Assembly (NCBI GenBank): GCA_009746045.1
Contig: RPFO01000076.1
Span: 3,716,420 to 3,780,419, forward strand
Source of the DNA: Mesostigma viride
Lineage: Eukaryota > Streptophyta > Mesostigmatophyceae > Mesostigmatales > Mesostigmataceae
DNA length: 64,000 nucleotides
Direction: 5' to 3'
The notes beneath the pieces are model-generated. The model did no database searches, was not told the origin of the DNA, and saw only the letters and a list, made by a program, of their open reading frames with translations. The position numbers and the translations under genes were made by a program. Position 1 is the stretch's first letter; each line of letters starts with the position of its first letter. Shown piece by piece: positions 1 to 10,529 of this stretch.

Positions 1-1311
1 TTCATAACATCCCCCCACCCTGTAACCACTATTCTCCACCTGTATATTCTCCACGGTGACTGCTACCGCCTCTTAACATATAACGAACTGGCTGCCTGGG
101 TCCCCAATATGCCTACTTATGCTGCCTGGGCCGCGCTAGTACAAGCCATACCCCCACGCTGGCACACACTCATGACTTCTCCCCGTGCCCCCTATAAAGC
201 TGGTGAATGGTGCTGCTTTTGTCCATACAGCACGACCGCAACATGCTCGGGGAAGGTGATCGCAGAACTCCCCCTTGGAACCCTGCACGTTCAACTACTG
301 GCGCCGCTGAGCGGCCACAATGGCTGTCTGGCTCAACTTACAACCGCAGTGGTGTTCCTCCCCACCCAGCTATGCCACCGGATTCGGGTTGTACCTTGGT
401 CCCTTGAACAATCATGTGTATACCAACCCAACCCCAACCTTCCAGACGCTGCTATTATTTGGCTACATGTGGGATCAACTCGCCTGGACATGTTGTCATT
501 GGATCCAGTGGAATTTGGCTGGGTGCTAAATCAGGGTGACAGCAGAATTGTAAAAGGCCTTTATGAGTACACGGCAGAGTGGGGCTACACAATGCTCCTG
601 CATAAAAACCATCAATTCCACCCCGGACGGACACGCTGGGGCGCTACTGAGTGGCCTGGCCACACCTGGGTCCGCAACATCACCCTCGCCGCTGACCACC
701 CGCTGATTGATCGCCGCGCGACCGACGTACAACACCTCTTGATGCACCGGTCCATCGGGGTCGGGGAGATCCTCCACCGGCGATTTCACCACCCTGCTAC
801 ATGTTTATGTACCAACCCCACTGAAACTGTGGAACACCGATTTTTATTGTGTAACCTCCAGGGAGTTTGGACCTGGTTGATTGGTTTATGGGCAGCCTGG
901 ACATCTGAGCCTATCATACCGGTGTCTACCCGCTCAATTATCTTTGGCATCACTGGCACCCCTGGCCTTGAGCTCACCTTTTCACAACAAGCGTGGATAT
1001 GGCTCCGCACATGCATGTTATATACAATCTGGACGGTGCGAAACGATGTGGTGTTCAATAGGCGCACAGTTTTCGACAAAGCTGGGGTTCTCTCACGCTT
1101 CATTTACCTATGGAACTCCGGCATGCGACGCTACTGGATGGTTGCAAATGAACAAAACAAAATCTGGGACCCTGGCGCGGACCAGGATAAGCCCAGCCCA
1201 CTTGAGATCTTTCATGACCTCATGGGCAAAAACAGGATCTTTACCCACATGCCCAATGACAACCCATTAGAAGTCCAGTGGCTTCCGTGGTCTAGTAAGG
1301 CTCCGTTTTAG
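1..1311 (+). pseudogene. LINE family L, copy 1: C-terminal part of reverse transcriptase polyprotein (5' end outside window)
   Basis: The frame is open from the first base of the window to the TAA at 1309-1311. It is the C-terminal tail of a non-LTR retrotransposon ORF2-type protein; the polymerase core is not in the window. The diagnostic part is a zf-RVT-like zinc-binding motif, CLCTNPTETVEHRFLLC, with the spacing Cys-x-Cys-x8-His-x4-Cys. This domain follows the reverse transcriptase in many plant and algal LINEs and is thought to help bind nucleic acid. After it comes a Trp-rich segment and an ending in WLPWSSKAPF. About 90 bp of 3' untranslated sequence follows and ends with ATAGAAGT at 1396-1403. 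It is nearly identical to copy 2, so the duplication is recent. As only the 3' part is present it cannot encode an active enzyme. Confidence 0.8.
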
Positions 1312-1403
1312 CCACTGACATCTTGATACCCTAGGCTTAGCAGGGATTAACTACTGGCTATATTTGGAATAAACGTACACCTATTTACCTGGAATATAGA
1401 AGT

Positions 1404-3047
1404 AGATGTGTCAACACACACCCTGGATGTCTTCTGGCACGTGTAACCCTCTCACGTCTTACTCATCAGTGACTCATCACTCCAATGGTATCTCCTGGCA
1501 CTCTGGAGCCGCACTGCTTACTGCTCGCCTCCCCTCCCCGAAGGTCACCAGAGGTCTTCCTTGGTACTGGGCTCGTATATGGCAAGGCTTTATGGCACTT
1601 AAACCCGACCGCCTATTATTCCCCACACTACGTGAGGAAGTTGCACGCCAACCCCTCAGTATTCTTTAATGATATATACCTCAACCCCCTTAATCGCCCC
1701 TTCGGATGCTTAAGTGGCCCTAACCCCTATGAAGGCTTCATAACATCCCCCCACCCTGTAACCACTATTCTCCACCTGTATATTCTCCACGGTGACTGCT
1801 ACCGCCTCTTAACATATAACGAACTGGCTGCCTGGGTCCCCAATATGCCTACTTATGCTGCCTGGGCCGCGCTAGTACAAGCCATACCCCCACGCTGGCA
1901 CACACTCATGACTTCTCCCCGTGCCCCCTATAAAGCTGGTGAATGGTGCTGCTTTTGTCCATACAGCACGACCGCAACATGCTCGGGGAAGGTGATCGCA
2001 GAACTCCCCCTTGGAACCCTGCACGTTCAACTACTGGCGCCGCTGAGCGGCCACAATGGCTGTCTGGCTCAACTTACAACCGCAGTGGTGTTCCTCCCCA
2101 CCCAGCTATGCCACCGGATTCGGGTTGTACCTTGGTCCCTTGAACAATCATGTGTATACCAACCCAACCCCAACCTTCCAGACGCTGCTATTATTTGGCT
2201 ACATGTGGGATCAACTCGCCTGGACATGTTGTCATTGGATCCAGTGGAATTTGGCTGGGTGCTAAATCAGGGTGACAGCAGAATTGTAAAAGGCCTTTAT
2301 GAGTACACGGCAGAGTGGGGCTACACAATGCTCCTGCATAAAAACCATCAATTCCACCCCGGACGGACACGCTGGGGCGCTACTGAGTGGCCTGGCCACA
2401 CCTGGGTCCGCAACATCACCCTCGCCGCTGACCACCCGCTGATTGATCGCCGCGCGACCGACGTACAACACCTCTTGATGCACCGGTCCATCGGGGTCGG
2501 GGAGATCCTCCACCGGCGATTTCACCACCCTGCTACATGTTTATGTACCAACCCCACTGAAACTGTGGAACACCGATTTTTATTGTGTAACCTCCAGGGA
2601 GTTTGGACCTGGTTGATTGGTTTATGGGCAGCCTGGACATCTGAGCCTATCATACCGGTGTCTACCCGCTCAATTATCTTTGGCATCACTGGCACCCCTG
2701 GCCTTGAGCTCACCTTTTCACAACAAGCGTGGATATGGCTCCGCACATGCATGTTATATACAATCTGGACGGTGCGAAACGATGTGGTGTTCAATAGGCG
2801 CACAGTTTTCGACAAAGCTGGGGTTCTCTCACGCTTCATTTACCTATGGAACTTCGGCATGCGACGCTACTGGATGGTTGCAAATGAACAAAACAAAATC
2901 TGGGACCCTGGCGCGGACCAGGATAAGCCCAGCCCACTTGAGATCTTTCATGACCTCATGGGCAAAAACAGGATCTTTACCCACATGCCCAATGACAACC
3001 CATTAGAAGTCCAGTGGCTTCCGTGGTCTAGTAAGGCTCCGTTTTAG
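1404..3047 (+). pseudogene. LINE family L, copy 2: C-terminal reverse transcriptase/zf-RVT fragment
   Basis: This is the second 1736-bp tandem unit and the longest open copy: one frame is open 1485-3047 (520 residues). The part before it, 1406-1669, reads in another frame and looks like the preceding LINE segment (motifs WARIWQGFMALKPDRLLFP and REEVARQP). It joins the downstream frame (FNDIYLNPLNRPFG) through a frameshift near 1660-1670. The zf-RVT motif is intact, with Cys-x-Cys-x8-His-x4-Cys, at about 2548-2600. No polymerase motifs are present, so the unit is 5' truncated. It differs from copy 1 by very few bases in the shared part, for example a Ser to Phe change near 2855. Confidence 0.8.
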
Positions 3048-3139
3048 CCACTGACATCTTGATACCCTAGGCTTAGCAGGGATTAACTACTGGCTATATT
3101 TGGAATAAACGTACACCTATGTACCTGGAATATAGAAGT

Positions 3140-4795
3140 AGATGTGTCAACACACACCCTGGATGTCTTCTGGCACGTGTAACCCTCTCACGTCTTACTC
3201 ATCAGTGACTCATCACTCCAATGGTATCTCCTGGCACTCTGGAGCCGCACTGCTTACTGCTCGCCTCCCCTCCCCGAAGGTCACCAGAGGTCTTCCTTGG
3301 TACTGGGCTCGTATATGGCAAGGCTTTATGGCACTTAAACCCGACCGCCTACTATTCCCCACACTACGTGAGGAAGTTGCACGCCAACCCCTCAGTATTC
3401 TTTAATGATATATACCTCAACCCCCTTAATCGCCCCTTTGGATGCTTAAGTGGCCCTAACCCCTATGAAGGCTTCATAACATCCCCCCACCCTGTAACCA
3501 CTATTCTCAACCTGTATATTCTCCACGGTGACTGCTACCGCCTCTTAACATATAACGAACTGGCTGCCTGGGTCCCCAATATGCCTACTTATGCTGCATG
3601 GGCCGCGCTAGTACAAGCCATACCCCCACGCTGGCACACACTCATGACTTCTCCCCGTGCCCCCTATAAAGCTGGTAAATGGTGCTGCTTTTGTCCATAC
3701 AGCACGACCGCAACATGCTCGGGGAAGGTGCTCGCAGAACTCCGCCCCCTTGGAACTGAACCCTGCACGTTCAACTACTGGCGCCGCTGAGCGGCCACAA
3801 TGGCTGTCTGGCTCAACTTACAACCGCAGTGGTGTTCCTCCCCACCCAGCTATGCCACCGGATTCGGGTTGTACCTTGGTCCCCTGAACAATCATGTGTA
3901 TACCAACCCAACCCCAACCTTCCAGACGCTGCTATTATTTGGCTAGCTACATGTGGGATCAACCCGCCTGGACATGTTGTCATTGGATCCAGTGGAATTT
4001 GGCTGGGTGCTAAATCAGGGTGACAGCAGAATTGTAAAAGGCCTTTACGAGTACACGGCAGAGTGGGGCTACACAATGCTCTTGCATAAAAACCATCAAT
4101 TCCACCCCGGACGGACACGCTGGGGCGCTACTGAGTGGCCTGGCCACACCTGGGTCCGCAACATCACCCTCGCCGCTGACCACCCGCTGATTGATCGCCG
4201 CGCGACGGACGTACAACACCTCTTGATGCACCGGTCTATCGGGGTCGGGGAGATCCTCCACCGGCGATTTCAACACCCTGCTACATGTTTATGTACCAAC
4301 CCCACTGAAACTGTGGAACACCGATTTTTATTGTGTAACCTCCAGGGAGTTTGGACCTGGTTGATTGGTTTATGGGCAGCCTGGACGTCTGAGCCTATCA
4401 TACCGGTGTCTACCCGCTCAATTATCTTTGGCATCACTGGCACCCCTGGCCTTGAGCTCACCTTTTCACAACAAGCGTGGATATGGCTCCGCACATGCAT
4501 GTTATATACAATATGGACGGTGCGAAACGATGTGGTGTTCAATAGGCGCACAGTTTTCGACAAAGCTGGGGTTCTCTCACGCTTCATTTACCTATGGAAC
4601 TCCGGCATGCGACGCTACTGGATGGTTGCAAATGAACAAAACAAAATCTGGGACCCTGGCGCGGACCAGGATAAGCCCAGCCCACTTGAGATCTTTCATG
4701 ACCTCATGGGCAAAAACAGGATCTTTACCCACATGCCCAATGACAACCCATTAGAAGTCCAGTGGCTTCCGTGGTCTAGTAAGGCTCCGTTTTAG
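3140..4795 (+). pseudogene. LINE family L, copy 3: frameshifted zf-RVT fragment
   Basis: The third tandem unit starts at the same internal point of the LINE as copy 2. It is more diverged. The frame is open 3221-3790, is broken by small insertions near 3743-3760 (the frame then meets TGA at 3788), and has a 4-bp tandem duplication near 3945 (CTAGCTAC). It is open again 3953-4795, including the zf-RVT motif and the same C-terminus as copies 1 and 2. The unit is 1748 bp rather than 1736 bp because of these insertions. Its 3' tail ends at 4887 with ATAGAAGT. Confidence 0.78.
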
Positions 4796-4887
4796 CCACT
4801 GACATCTTGATACCCTAGGCTTAGCAAGGATTAACTACTGGCTATATTTGGCATAAACGTACACCTATTTACCTGGAATATAGAAGT

Positions 4888-5508
4888 CTCAAGTTACGAG
4901 TACACGGCAGAATGGGGTTATGACATTTTATATCACGAGAACCATAAGCTCCACTCTGGCCGCCCCCGATGGGGCTTTCAATGGCCTGGTTACAGTTGGT
5001 TTAAACTTATCACCCTGGCGGTCGATCACCCCTTGGTGGACCGCACACAGCGACCGACATTCAACATCTTTTACTGCACAGGGCAATCGGGGTAAACCCG
5101 ACCCTCAACAGTCGGTTTCACCACGATGCGACATGCCTGTGCACCTTCCCCTCGGAAACAATTGAGCACCGCTTTCTCTACTGCCAAGTGAGCGGGGTGT
5201 GGCAATGGTTGTTTAGCGTATGGTCCGCATGGACCGCGCTACCACATTCCACATTAGCGCTATCAGTGCAGCGTTGTATCATATCATTCGGTATTGCGGG
5301 GACCCCAGGGATGAGTTGTCCGACAGTCAACTTGCCTGGGTATGGCTACGCACTAATATGCTATATGCGATCTGGACTATCCGGAACGAGACGCTTTTCA
5401 AAGTGCGGCACGAGTACACCAAAGCCGCCGTGGTGACTCAGGCGGTTTATCTTCCTCTGGAACTCGATCAGCAATGCGTCGCGCTTGGCTCTTGGCGCAA
5501 GAACACTA
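4888..5508 (+). pseudogene. LINE family L, copy 4 (diverged, 5'-truncated), part before the H insertion
   Basis: Directly after the tail of copy 3 a diverged relative begins further into the gene, at the position equivalent to YEYTAEWGY in copy 1. The coding trace moves between frames (for example 4920-5165, 5188-5436, 5220-5558), so it is a decayed copy. It keeps the zf-RVT region (TCLCTFPSETIEHRFLYC-like when frames are followed) and the Trp-rich segment. At 5508 it stops abruptly at an LTR retrotransposon and resumes at 8636. Confidence 0.72.
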
Positions 5509-5916
5509 TGTCAAAAATGTCATGCTGTGACCATGGGAGGTTGTTGATATTACATTAATAATGATGACCTCATTTACGACTTTGTCATGATGGAAATATT
5601 TTGTCAACCACCATGGCTGAAAGGTGCCATCTTCTAGAATAGTGGTGGTCAGAAAAGATGATCTGGCGTGTAGCCCAGCCACCACCTATATGGCTGGTCG
5701 GCAGGACCACGACATAATTAACTTAACATGACAGCTAGGCAACACTTAACCAGTGCTAGATGCTGCCTGCTGGCAAATCATGGTTGTACCATGGCAGACA
5801 GAATTAGGTACGCCTAGCTGACGGTCCAGGTGCCACGAATTGAATTATTGGCGCCTGTCCTATATGGGCCATGCGCCACATGACACGACATGGATTGTAC
5901 TACAGTGCCGTATAGT

Positions 5917-6316
5917 CTGATCAGACACTCCGCAAAGGTGAAAACCTTTGCGTTCAGTGCCAGGCCGCGGAAAACGCGGAAAACGCGATCTGCAAATGAA
6001 TCCGACCGGAATCGAACTGGGGACCTCTCGCACCAATTTTGCTGACTATAGGACGGACGTCTCCGGTTACCATGGCATCGCCAACTTACACCTACAGTCA
6101 TCCGCAAAAGTTCTCCTGTCCGGGGAGTGATGCAAGCCTTTCGGATTTGGTACTAGATAAATCACTCGAGATCTGTGTGTAGGAGTACTACACACGTGTC
6201 TGCACGCGAGACTTGTTCAGTCTCGCACCGTGAGACGGGCTGAACACGGCTGAATCCTTCTTTTTAGTAGAAGGGGGCGTAGCCGGTACTATCGAAATCA
6301 GCCAAGCGTATATTCT
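5917..6316 (-). mobile_element. 400-bp tRNA-derived insertion (SINE-like) inside the H LTR
   Basis: Flanked by the direct repeat GCCGTATAGT at 5907-5916 and 6317-6326 (11 bp if the preceding T is included). The other LTR of H has a single copy of that site, so this is a proven insertion of about 400 bp. On the minus strand it contains a tRNA-like segment (6001-6057) with a B-box-like GTTCGATTCC. There is no poly-A or long terminal inverted repeat, although the left end CTGATCAG is itself palindromic. The tRNA-like part is about 260 bp from the minus-strand 5' end rather than at the very 5' end, which is unusual for a SINE. A small non-autonomous DNA element that has picked up a tRNA-like part is an alternative. 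Confidence 0.7.
6001..6057 (-). other. tRNA-like segment lacking an anticodon arm
   Basis: Read on the minus strand it starts TCCGTCC and ends GGTCGGA, which pair at 6 of 7 positions like an acceptor stem. TAGTCAGC resembles an A box and AGTTCGATTCC a B box/T loop. The total is 57 nt, about 15 nt short of a tRNA, and no anticodon arm can be drawn. It is therefore a pol III promoter-like relic and not a tRNA gene. Confidence 0.55.
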
Positions 6317-6534
6317 GCCGTATAGTGACCAGGCACATATATATGAAAAGACTCATAACTTTCTACCTAGAGCTCAGATCAAGGTGATTCTAGTGGCAAA
6401 GTTGTAGCCAAACATGAGCTCTACGCAGTCATACTGGCGTTGTAGGTTGTTCTGACTTAACTACGGACTACCCGAACTTTATCTAGATTAGTAAGTGCTA
6501 GACTTGTCAGGCATATTGGGGCATATTCCTGACA

Positions 6535-8019
6535 TGCCCCTTGCACCAAATGCCGTATACAAGCTCACCCCCCCTGGCAAGTAACACATGGATAGTGAGG
6601 GTAGTCGGGTATAAAGAAACCCAAGCTCTCCCCCCCTTACACGGCTAACCCGGTCATGCTGAAAGGAGAAATAGGCAAGAGTAGCAGTTGGAGCTAAGGG
6701 TCACATGGCCCCCAAGTGGCCCTGGGAGTGCGCCAGGTGAAGAACAGGGTGCCCCAGGTCACGTAGAAATACTGGGAAAAAAAAAAAAAAGGACTGGATC
6801 CAGCTCGGCCCCGTGTGTAGATGCCCCTGGAAGGGTGCCCCCCTTGGAGTAATAATCAGCAGAAATCGTGGACGTAAAAGCTGGTAATGGCAGGAGTCGC
6901 TCTGGAATCATTTATCAGGAGCTGGCGACGACCGCAGTGGGTGTGAGCAGCTACAGGCACCTAGCTGCAGTGACTACTAACCGCTGACTAGACGGCTGCG
7001 TACTGCTGGCTGGTGGCATTGATGCTGGTCTGAAGTGGCGATTTGGCTGGCAGGTACGTGCAGCTGGCTGCAACTACTACTAAGAGCTGATCAGGCTGCT
7101 GTGTGTTGCTGGCTGCTGCGACTGTGTGCTGCCATGCTGATGGGGTGCTGGTAGGTATCTGCAGCTGGTTGCAACAACTACCACAAGCGAGTCAGGCTGT
7201 GGTGTGTGGCTGACTGCTGCTACTATATCCTATCATGCTGTATGGCGCGTGCTGGGTACTGCACTACGGCTGCGTGCGGCAGTTGGCTGTCACTGGCCAC
7301 TTAACTAATGACGGCTGCTGCGGCTGGCGAGCGGCATTTAAACGAGCTGTTTCCCATTGAAGAAAAGCCAAGGGTGCGAGAGGAGAACCAGGTGGATGCT
7401 GCAAGATTTCCCCGCACCGACGTGGGATGGAGCATTGTAGTTGATGCCGTTGTAGTGGTCCGTGCATAGCTGCTCATGTACGATGGTGCTTCCAAACCAT
7501 GGCGACTGGCAAAAAATCTGAATAATGCTTGGCTGGAACTAGGAAAAAGAAACCCCATGTCGCCTGGAAGGTGGCCCACCGTTTAAAACATTTGTGGTCG
7601 CTTTATATAGGCGCCATCAAGCTCGTTGTATTCTCAGAAGAACAAAGGGGTCTTGGGCTTTGCAAGGCTGGTCACGGCTGGCAACCGGTAGTCACCCAGG
7701 GTAATAAAATAAAGCGTGAACCGCTGCGCCCAAGTGCCGACAATGTAGAAATCTGAATGTTTAGTGAAGCTCATGCAAGAGGTCGTTTAAGGTCGAAATT
7801 CGGAGCAAACAGGGCCTGCCGCAAGAAAATTCGTAGCCGACGCAATACTCCACGGAATGACGCCGGACTTGGTTCAATAGATGCGCAATTTGATGCTGAT
7901 TCCGTGGACATGTTGAGTGGCACCAACGGATTAGAATTCCGAAAGTTCTTGCCGAAATGCTGCCCAGGCAAAAATTTGCCCGATTTGGAAAGATCACAAC
8001 CCCCCTCATTCCGATGCCA
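6535..8019 (-). other. Internal region of element H, no recognisable coding
   Basis: The 1485 bp hold no retroviral domain that I can see on either strand. Features: an A13 run near 6778-6790, a 6950-7300 stretch rich in GCTGGCTGCT-like imperfect repeats, and short open frames. The minus-strand frame that starts inside the 5' LTR and runs to 7771 (141 residues), and a 92-residue minus frame at 7301-7579, resemble nothing I know. The primer-binding-like site is at 8003-8019 and the polypurine-like site at 6535-6546, both for the minus strand. Confidence 0.6.
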
Positions 8020-8635
8020 TGTCAAAAATGTCATGCTGTGACCATGGGAGGTTGTTGATATTACATTAATAATGATGACCTCATTTACGACTTTGTCATG
8101 ATGGAAATATTTTGTCAACCACCATGGCTGAAAGGTGCCATCTTCTAGAATAGTGGTGGTCAGAAAAGATGATCTGGCGTGTAGCCCAGCCACCACCTAT
8201 ATGGCTGGTCGGCAGGACCACGACATAATTAACTTAACATGACAGCTAGGCAACACTTAACCAGTGCTAGATGCTGCCTGCTGGCAAATCATGGTTGTAC
8301 CATGGCAGACAGAATTAGGTACGCCTAGCTGACGGTCCAGGTGCCACGAATTGAATTATTGGCGCCTGTCCTATATGGGCCATGCGCCACATGACACGAC
8401 ATGGATTGTACTACAGTGCCGTATAGTGACCAGGCACATATATATGAAAAGACTCATAACTTTCTACCTAGAGCTCAGATCAAGGTGATTCTAGTGGCAA
8501 AGTTGTAGCCAAACATGAGCTCTACGCAGTCATACTGGCGTTGTAGGTTGTTCTGACTTAACTACGGACTACCCGAACTTTATCTAGATTAGTAAGTGCT
8601 AGACTTGTCAGGCATATTGGGGCATATTCCTGACA
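8020..8635 (-). repeat. Element H 5' LTR (intact, 616 bp)
   Basis: This is the uninterrupted partner of 5509-6534 and serves as the empty-site reference for the insertion in that LTR: TGCCGTATAGT occurs once here, at about 8417-8427. Confidence 0.9.
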
Positions 8636-8800
8636 CACTACAAGGTGTGGGACCCCGGGCCCAACAATATTGACCGGCCTAACCCCTTGGAGCTTTTCCA
8701 TGCTCTCCTGGGACGCAACAGGGTGTTTACTTGCATTACTCACGGTGACCTTACGCGCGTCACTTGGCTCCCCTGGTCACATAATAATGCTCCTTTCTAA
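8636..8800 (+). pseudogene. LINE family L, copy 4, C-terminal end after the H insertion
   Basis: The sequence resumes the LINE with the equivalent of KVWDPGPNN and ends in TWLPWSHNNAPF and TAA, matching IWDPGAD and QWLPWSSKAPF at the end of copies 1-3. With one copy of the 5-bp duplication CACTA removed, the codons before 5508 and after 8636 read through without a shift. The 3' untranslated region runs to ATAGAAGT at 8914-8921. Confidence 0.75.
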
Positions 8801-8921
8801 ACCTTTCACCTATCACACTACCCTCAGTGGGTAACCAGCTGGTCGATACGTGGTACCTCTTAAACTAACGATATTCTTATTGGTTAATAAAAAAAAACCA
8901 TTTACCCGGAAATATAGAAGT

Positions 8922-9013
8922 CTCGATGTTTGGCTCTCGGTGTTTGGCTATTTGTGGCATACCTGGTGTATGGAAACAAAAAAACACCCATTTCACCTGA
9001 ACTATATAGAAGT
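8922..9013 (+). repeat. Very short LINE L tail copy (copy 5)
   Basis: These 92 bp contain only the end of the LINE 3' untranslated region: a TTTGGCTATTTG-like segment, then CCATTTCACCTGAACTATATAGAAGT-type sequence ending at 9013. They follow the ATAGAAGT of copy 4 directly. Copies 3, 4 and 5 are all followed by CTC after ATAGAAGT. Confidence 0.55.
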
Positions 9014-9777
9014 CTCGATTTTGGCTGTTGGCTCAGTCAGGAACAACTTTTTGTTTTCTACTGTTGGCTTGAGGTGTATTTTTCTCGTTTCTCGTTTTCA
9101 GGATTGGCACCAAAAAAGTGGTTTTTCATTAAAAAACAAGTTACATTGCCATTTTAAGTCACCCAGGTAAGTTTTTATGCTGAAGTTGTACGTCTCATCA
9201 AAGCACACCATATCTAGACATGCATATCTGTTTTCACACGGACCTCATGAAATCACATCATCCCATGGCACGCATTCCTGCATTCACATGTGCTGGGTTT
9301 TCTACTCCAGTTCAGACTCATCATAAGACTTGCAATCGCTGTCCACCCTAATAGGGCGTTTCTGCCGCGCCTTGTTATCGCGGTCTTGTAACACTTTCTC
9401 AATGAGGGAGTCATAATCCAAGTCATTGTTGTTACGCGGAGGGCGTCGCACCTCATCGAGGATGGCGTCCATGACTATAACAGCGCTGGCTCTATCTAAT
9501 ATCAACGCTGGCACGTGCAATCACATGCAGTGAGTGGTCACCCAACTTTGGCGCTACCATGATCTCAAAAGCAGACTGCGCACGGGGATAGTCCAGACCC
9601 CTTCCATAGTACACTTTCCTGCCAACCATGCACGAATTTGGTTTCCTCCTGCCAACCATGTAGACAAGTGGCCAGTCTTCATCATATGTGATAGCGTCCT
9701 AATAAGGTTTGGCTCGCGACTCATCCTAGTTGCATGATGAAGGTTGAACCAATAGACGGCTGCACTTCTGGTAAGTT
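9014..9777. other. Unassigned sequence between LINE tail and LTR fragment
   Basis: No transposon or RNA gene is recognised. The segment 9020-9180 is T-rich. A minus-strand open frame at 9302-9520 is the only coding-like stretch and is described separately. Confidence 0.4.
9302..9520 (-). CDS. Possible C-terminal exon, unrecognised protein
   Basis: A 72-residue minus-strand frame that ends in a very acidic tail (SDCKSYDESELE). It contains a charged segment, DYDSLIEKVLQDRDNKARQKRP, spread over residues 35-56. The composition looks like a genuine protein end rather than random sequence. I see no clear splice acceptor just upstream on the minus strand and no family resemblance, so it may be the last exon of a decayed gene or part of an unrecognised transposon. 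Confidence 0.25.
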   Translation of the reverse strand: MHVPALILDRASAVIVMDAILDEVRRPPRNNNDLDYDSLIEKVLQDRDNKARQKRPIRVDSDCKSYDESELE

Positions 9778-9982
9778 TGTTACGTCGCGTAACAATCTGT
9801 GACAGTTACGGACGTAAATTAGGTCCTTTGCCTCATGCAGTCGTTCCTATAGGTTTACGTGTAGTTCGTACCCGTGGACAATGTTGATTGGAACCTTGTT
9901 ATGTGCCTCGGTACCTCGGTGCATAGGTGCATTCGGCGCCGCGCCGCGTACTTTAGTAGTGGTCATTATCCTTCGTGTAGAA
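9778..9982 (+). repeat. A-family LTR fragment, plus orientation
   Basis: Starts TGTTACGTCGCGTAACAAT exactly like the LTR of element A (21341) and follows its first 205 bp with many substitutions. It stops where a second, inverted LTR begins at 9983. Confidence 0.75.
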
Positions 9983-10529
9983 TGTTGTTGCGGCTCTGTT
10001 CTCTACTACCTCCTCTTCCTAACCCACGTCTAACACTACCTAAGTTAGTGAGGCCGCCTCTACTTAATCCCTGTGCGAAAGACGAACGTGACGAACTGGA
10101 TCTCAATGCATTAACATAAGTACGACTGTTATATGCCATAGGCCATTCAACCAAAACCCGTTTACTCCAGGGTAACGAAGGAAACACTACTGCACTGCCA
10201 TGACCCTAGCTATATGTGTCAATTCATAACACACGCCGAGTACCAACACGAGGGGTAGGACGTGCATAAATGATCACCAACGGTCCAGCATGCTCGGGCC
10301 GACATGGCCCTCGCCTACAGATGCAGAGATTCACGCTGGTCCACTACATTCTACACGAAGGATAAGGACCACTACTAAAGTACGCGGCCCGGCGCCAAAT
10401 GCATCCACTGCACCACGGTACCGGGACAACAGTGTCCACCGGTACAAGCTAAACGTAAACCCAGGAACGACTGAGGCGAAGGACCTAATTTACGTCCGTA
10501 ACTGTAGCAGATTGTTACGCGACGTAACA
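9983..10529 (-). repeat. Element G: A-family LTR, minus orientation
   Basis: The reverse complement matches the whole A-type LTR (547 bp here against 571 bp), from TGTTACGTCGCGTAACA at 10529 down to CCGCAACAACA at 9983. It is much more diverged than the A LTR pair and therefore older. Confidence 0.78.

Larger units (their letters stand above)
1404..4887 (+). repeat. Tandem array of LINE 3' units (1736 bp and 1748 bp)
   Basis: Two complete units, 1404-3139 and 3140-4887, follow a partial unit at 1-1403. The first two junctions are the same (ATAGAAGT followed by AGATGTGTC), so they probably arose by unequal exchange or segmental duplication of one LINE-LINE junction. The third junction, at 4887/4888, has different sequence downstream and is therefore an independent junction. 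Confidence 0.85.
5509..6534 (-). repeat. Element H 3' LTR, interrupted by a 400-bp insertion
   Basis: This matches 8020-8635 throughout except for the extra 410 bp, which are the insert plus its second target copy. Length without these is 616 bp. Confidence 0.9.
5509..8635 (-). mobile_element. Element H: non-autonomous LTR retrotransposon (TRIM/LARD type)
   Basis: Two direct repeats, 5509-6534 and 8020-8635, start TGTCA and end TGACA (5'-TG...CA-3'). The target duplication CACTA is seen at 5504-5508 and 8636-8640. Without the 410 bp added by a later insertion in the left copy, both LTRs are exactly 616 bp and identical by eye, so the insertion is young. Read on the minus strand, a TGG-initial primer-binding-type sequence (TGGCATCGGAATGAGGG) abuts the 5' LTR at 8019. 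A short purine-rich stretch, GCAAGGGGCA, abuts the 3' LTR at 6535. The internal region is only 1485 bp and has no recognisable gag or pol, so the element must rely on enzymes from another element. Confidence 0.88.

Noticed and set aside
6001-6057. Functional tRNA gene
   Set aside because: 57 nt with no room for an anticodon arm, one mismatch in the acceptor stem, and located inside a mobile insert.
7771-8196. 141-residue minus ORF of element H as a gag gene
   Set aside because: It starts inside the LTR, has no capsid or zinc-knuckle motif and is short; kept only as an unassigned frame.
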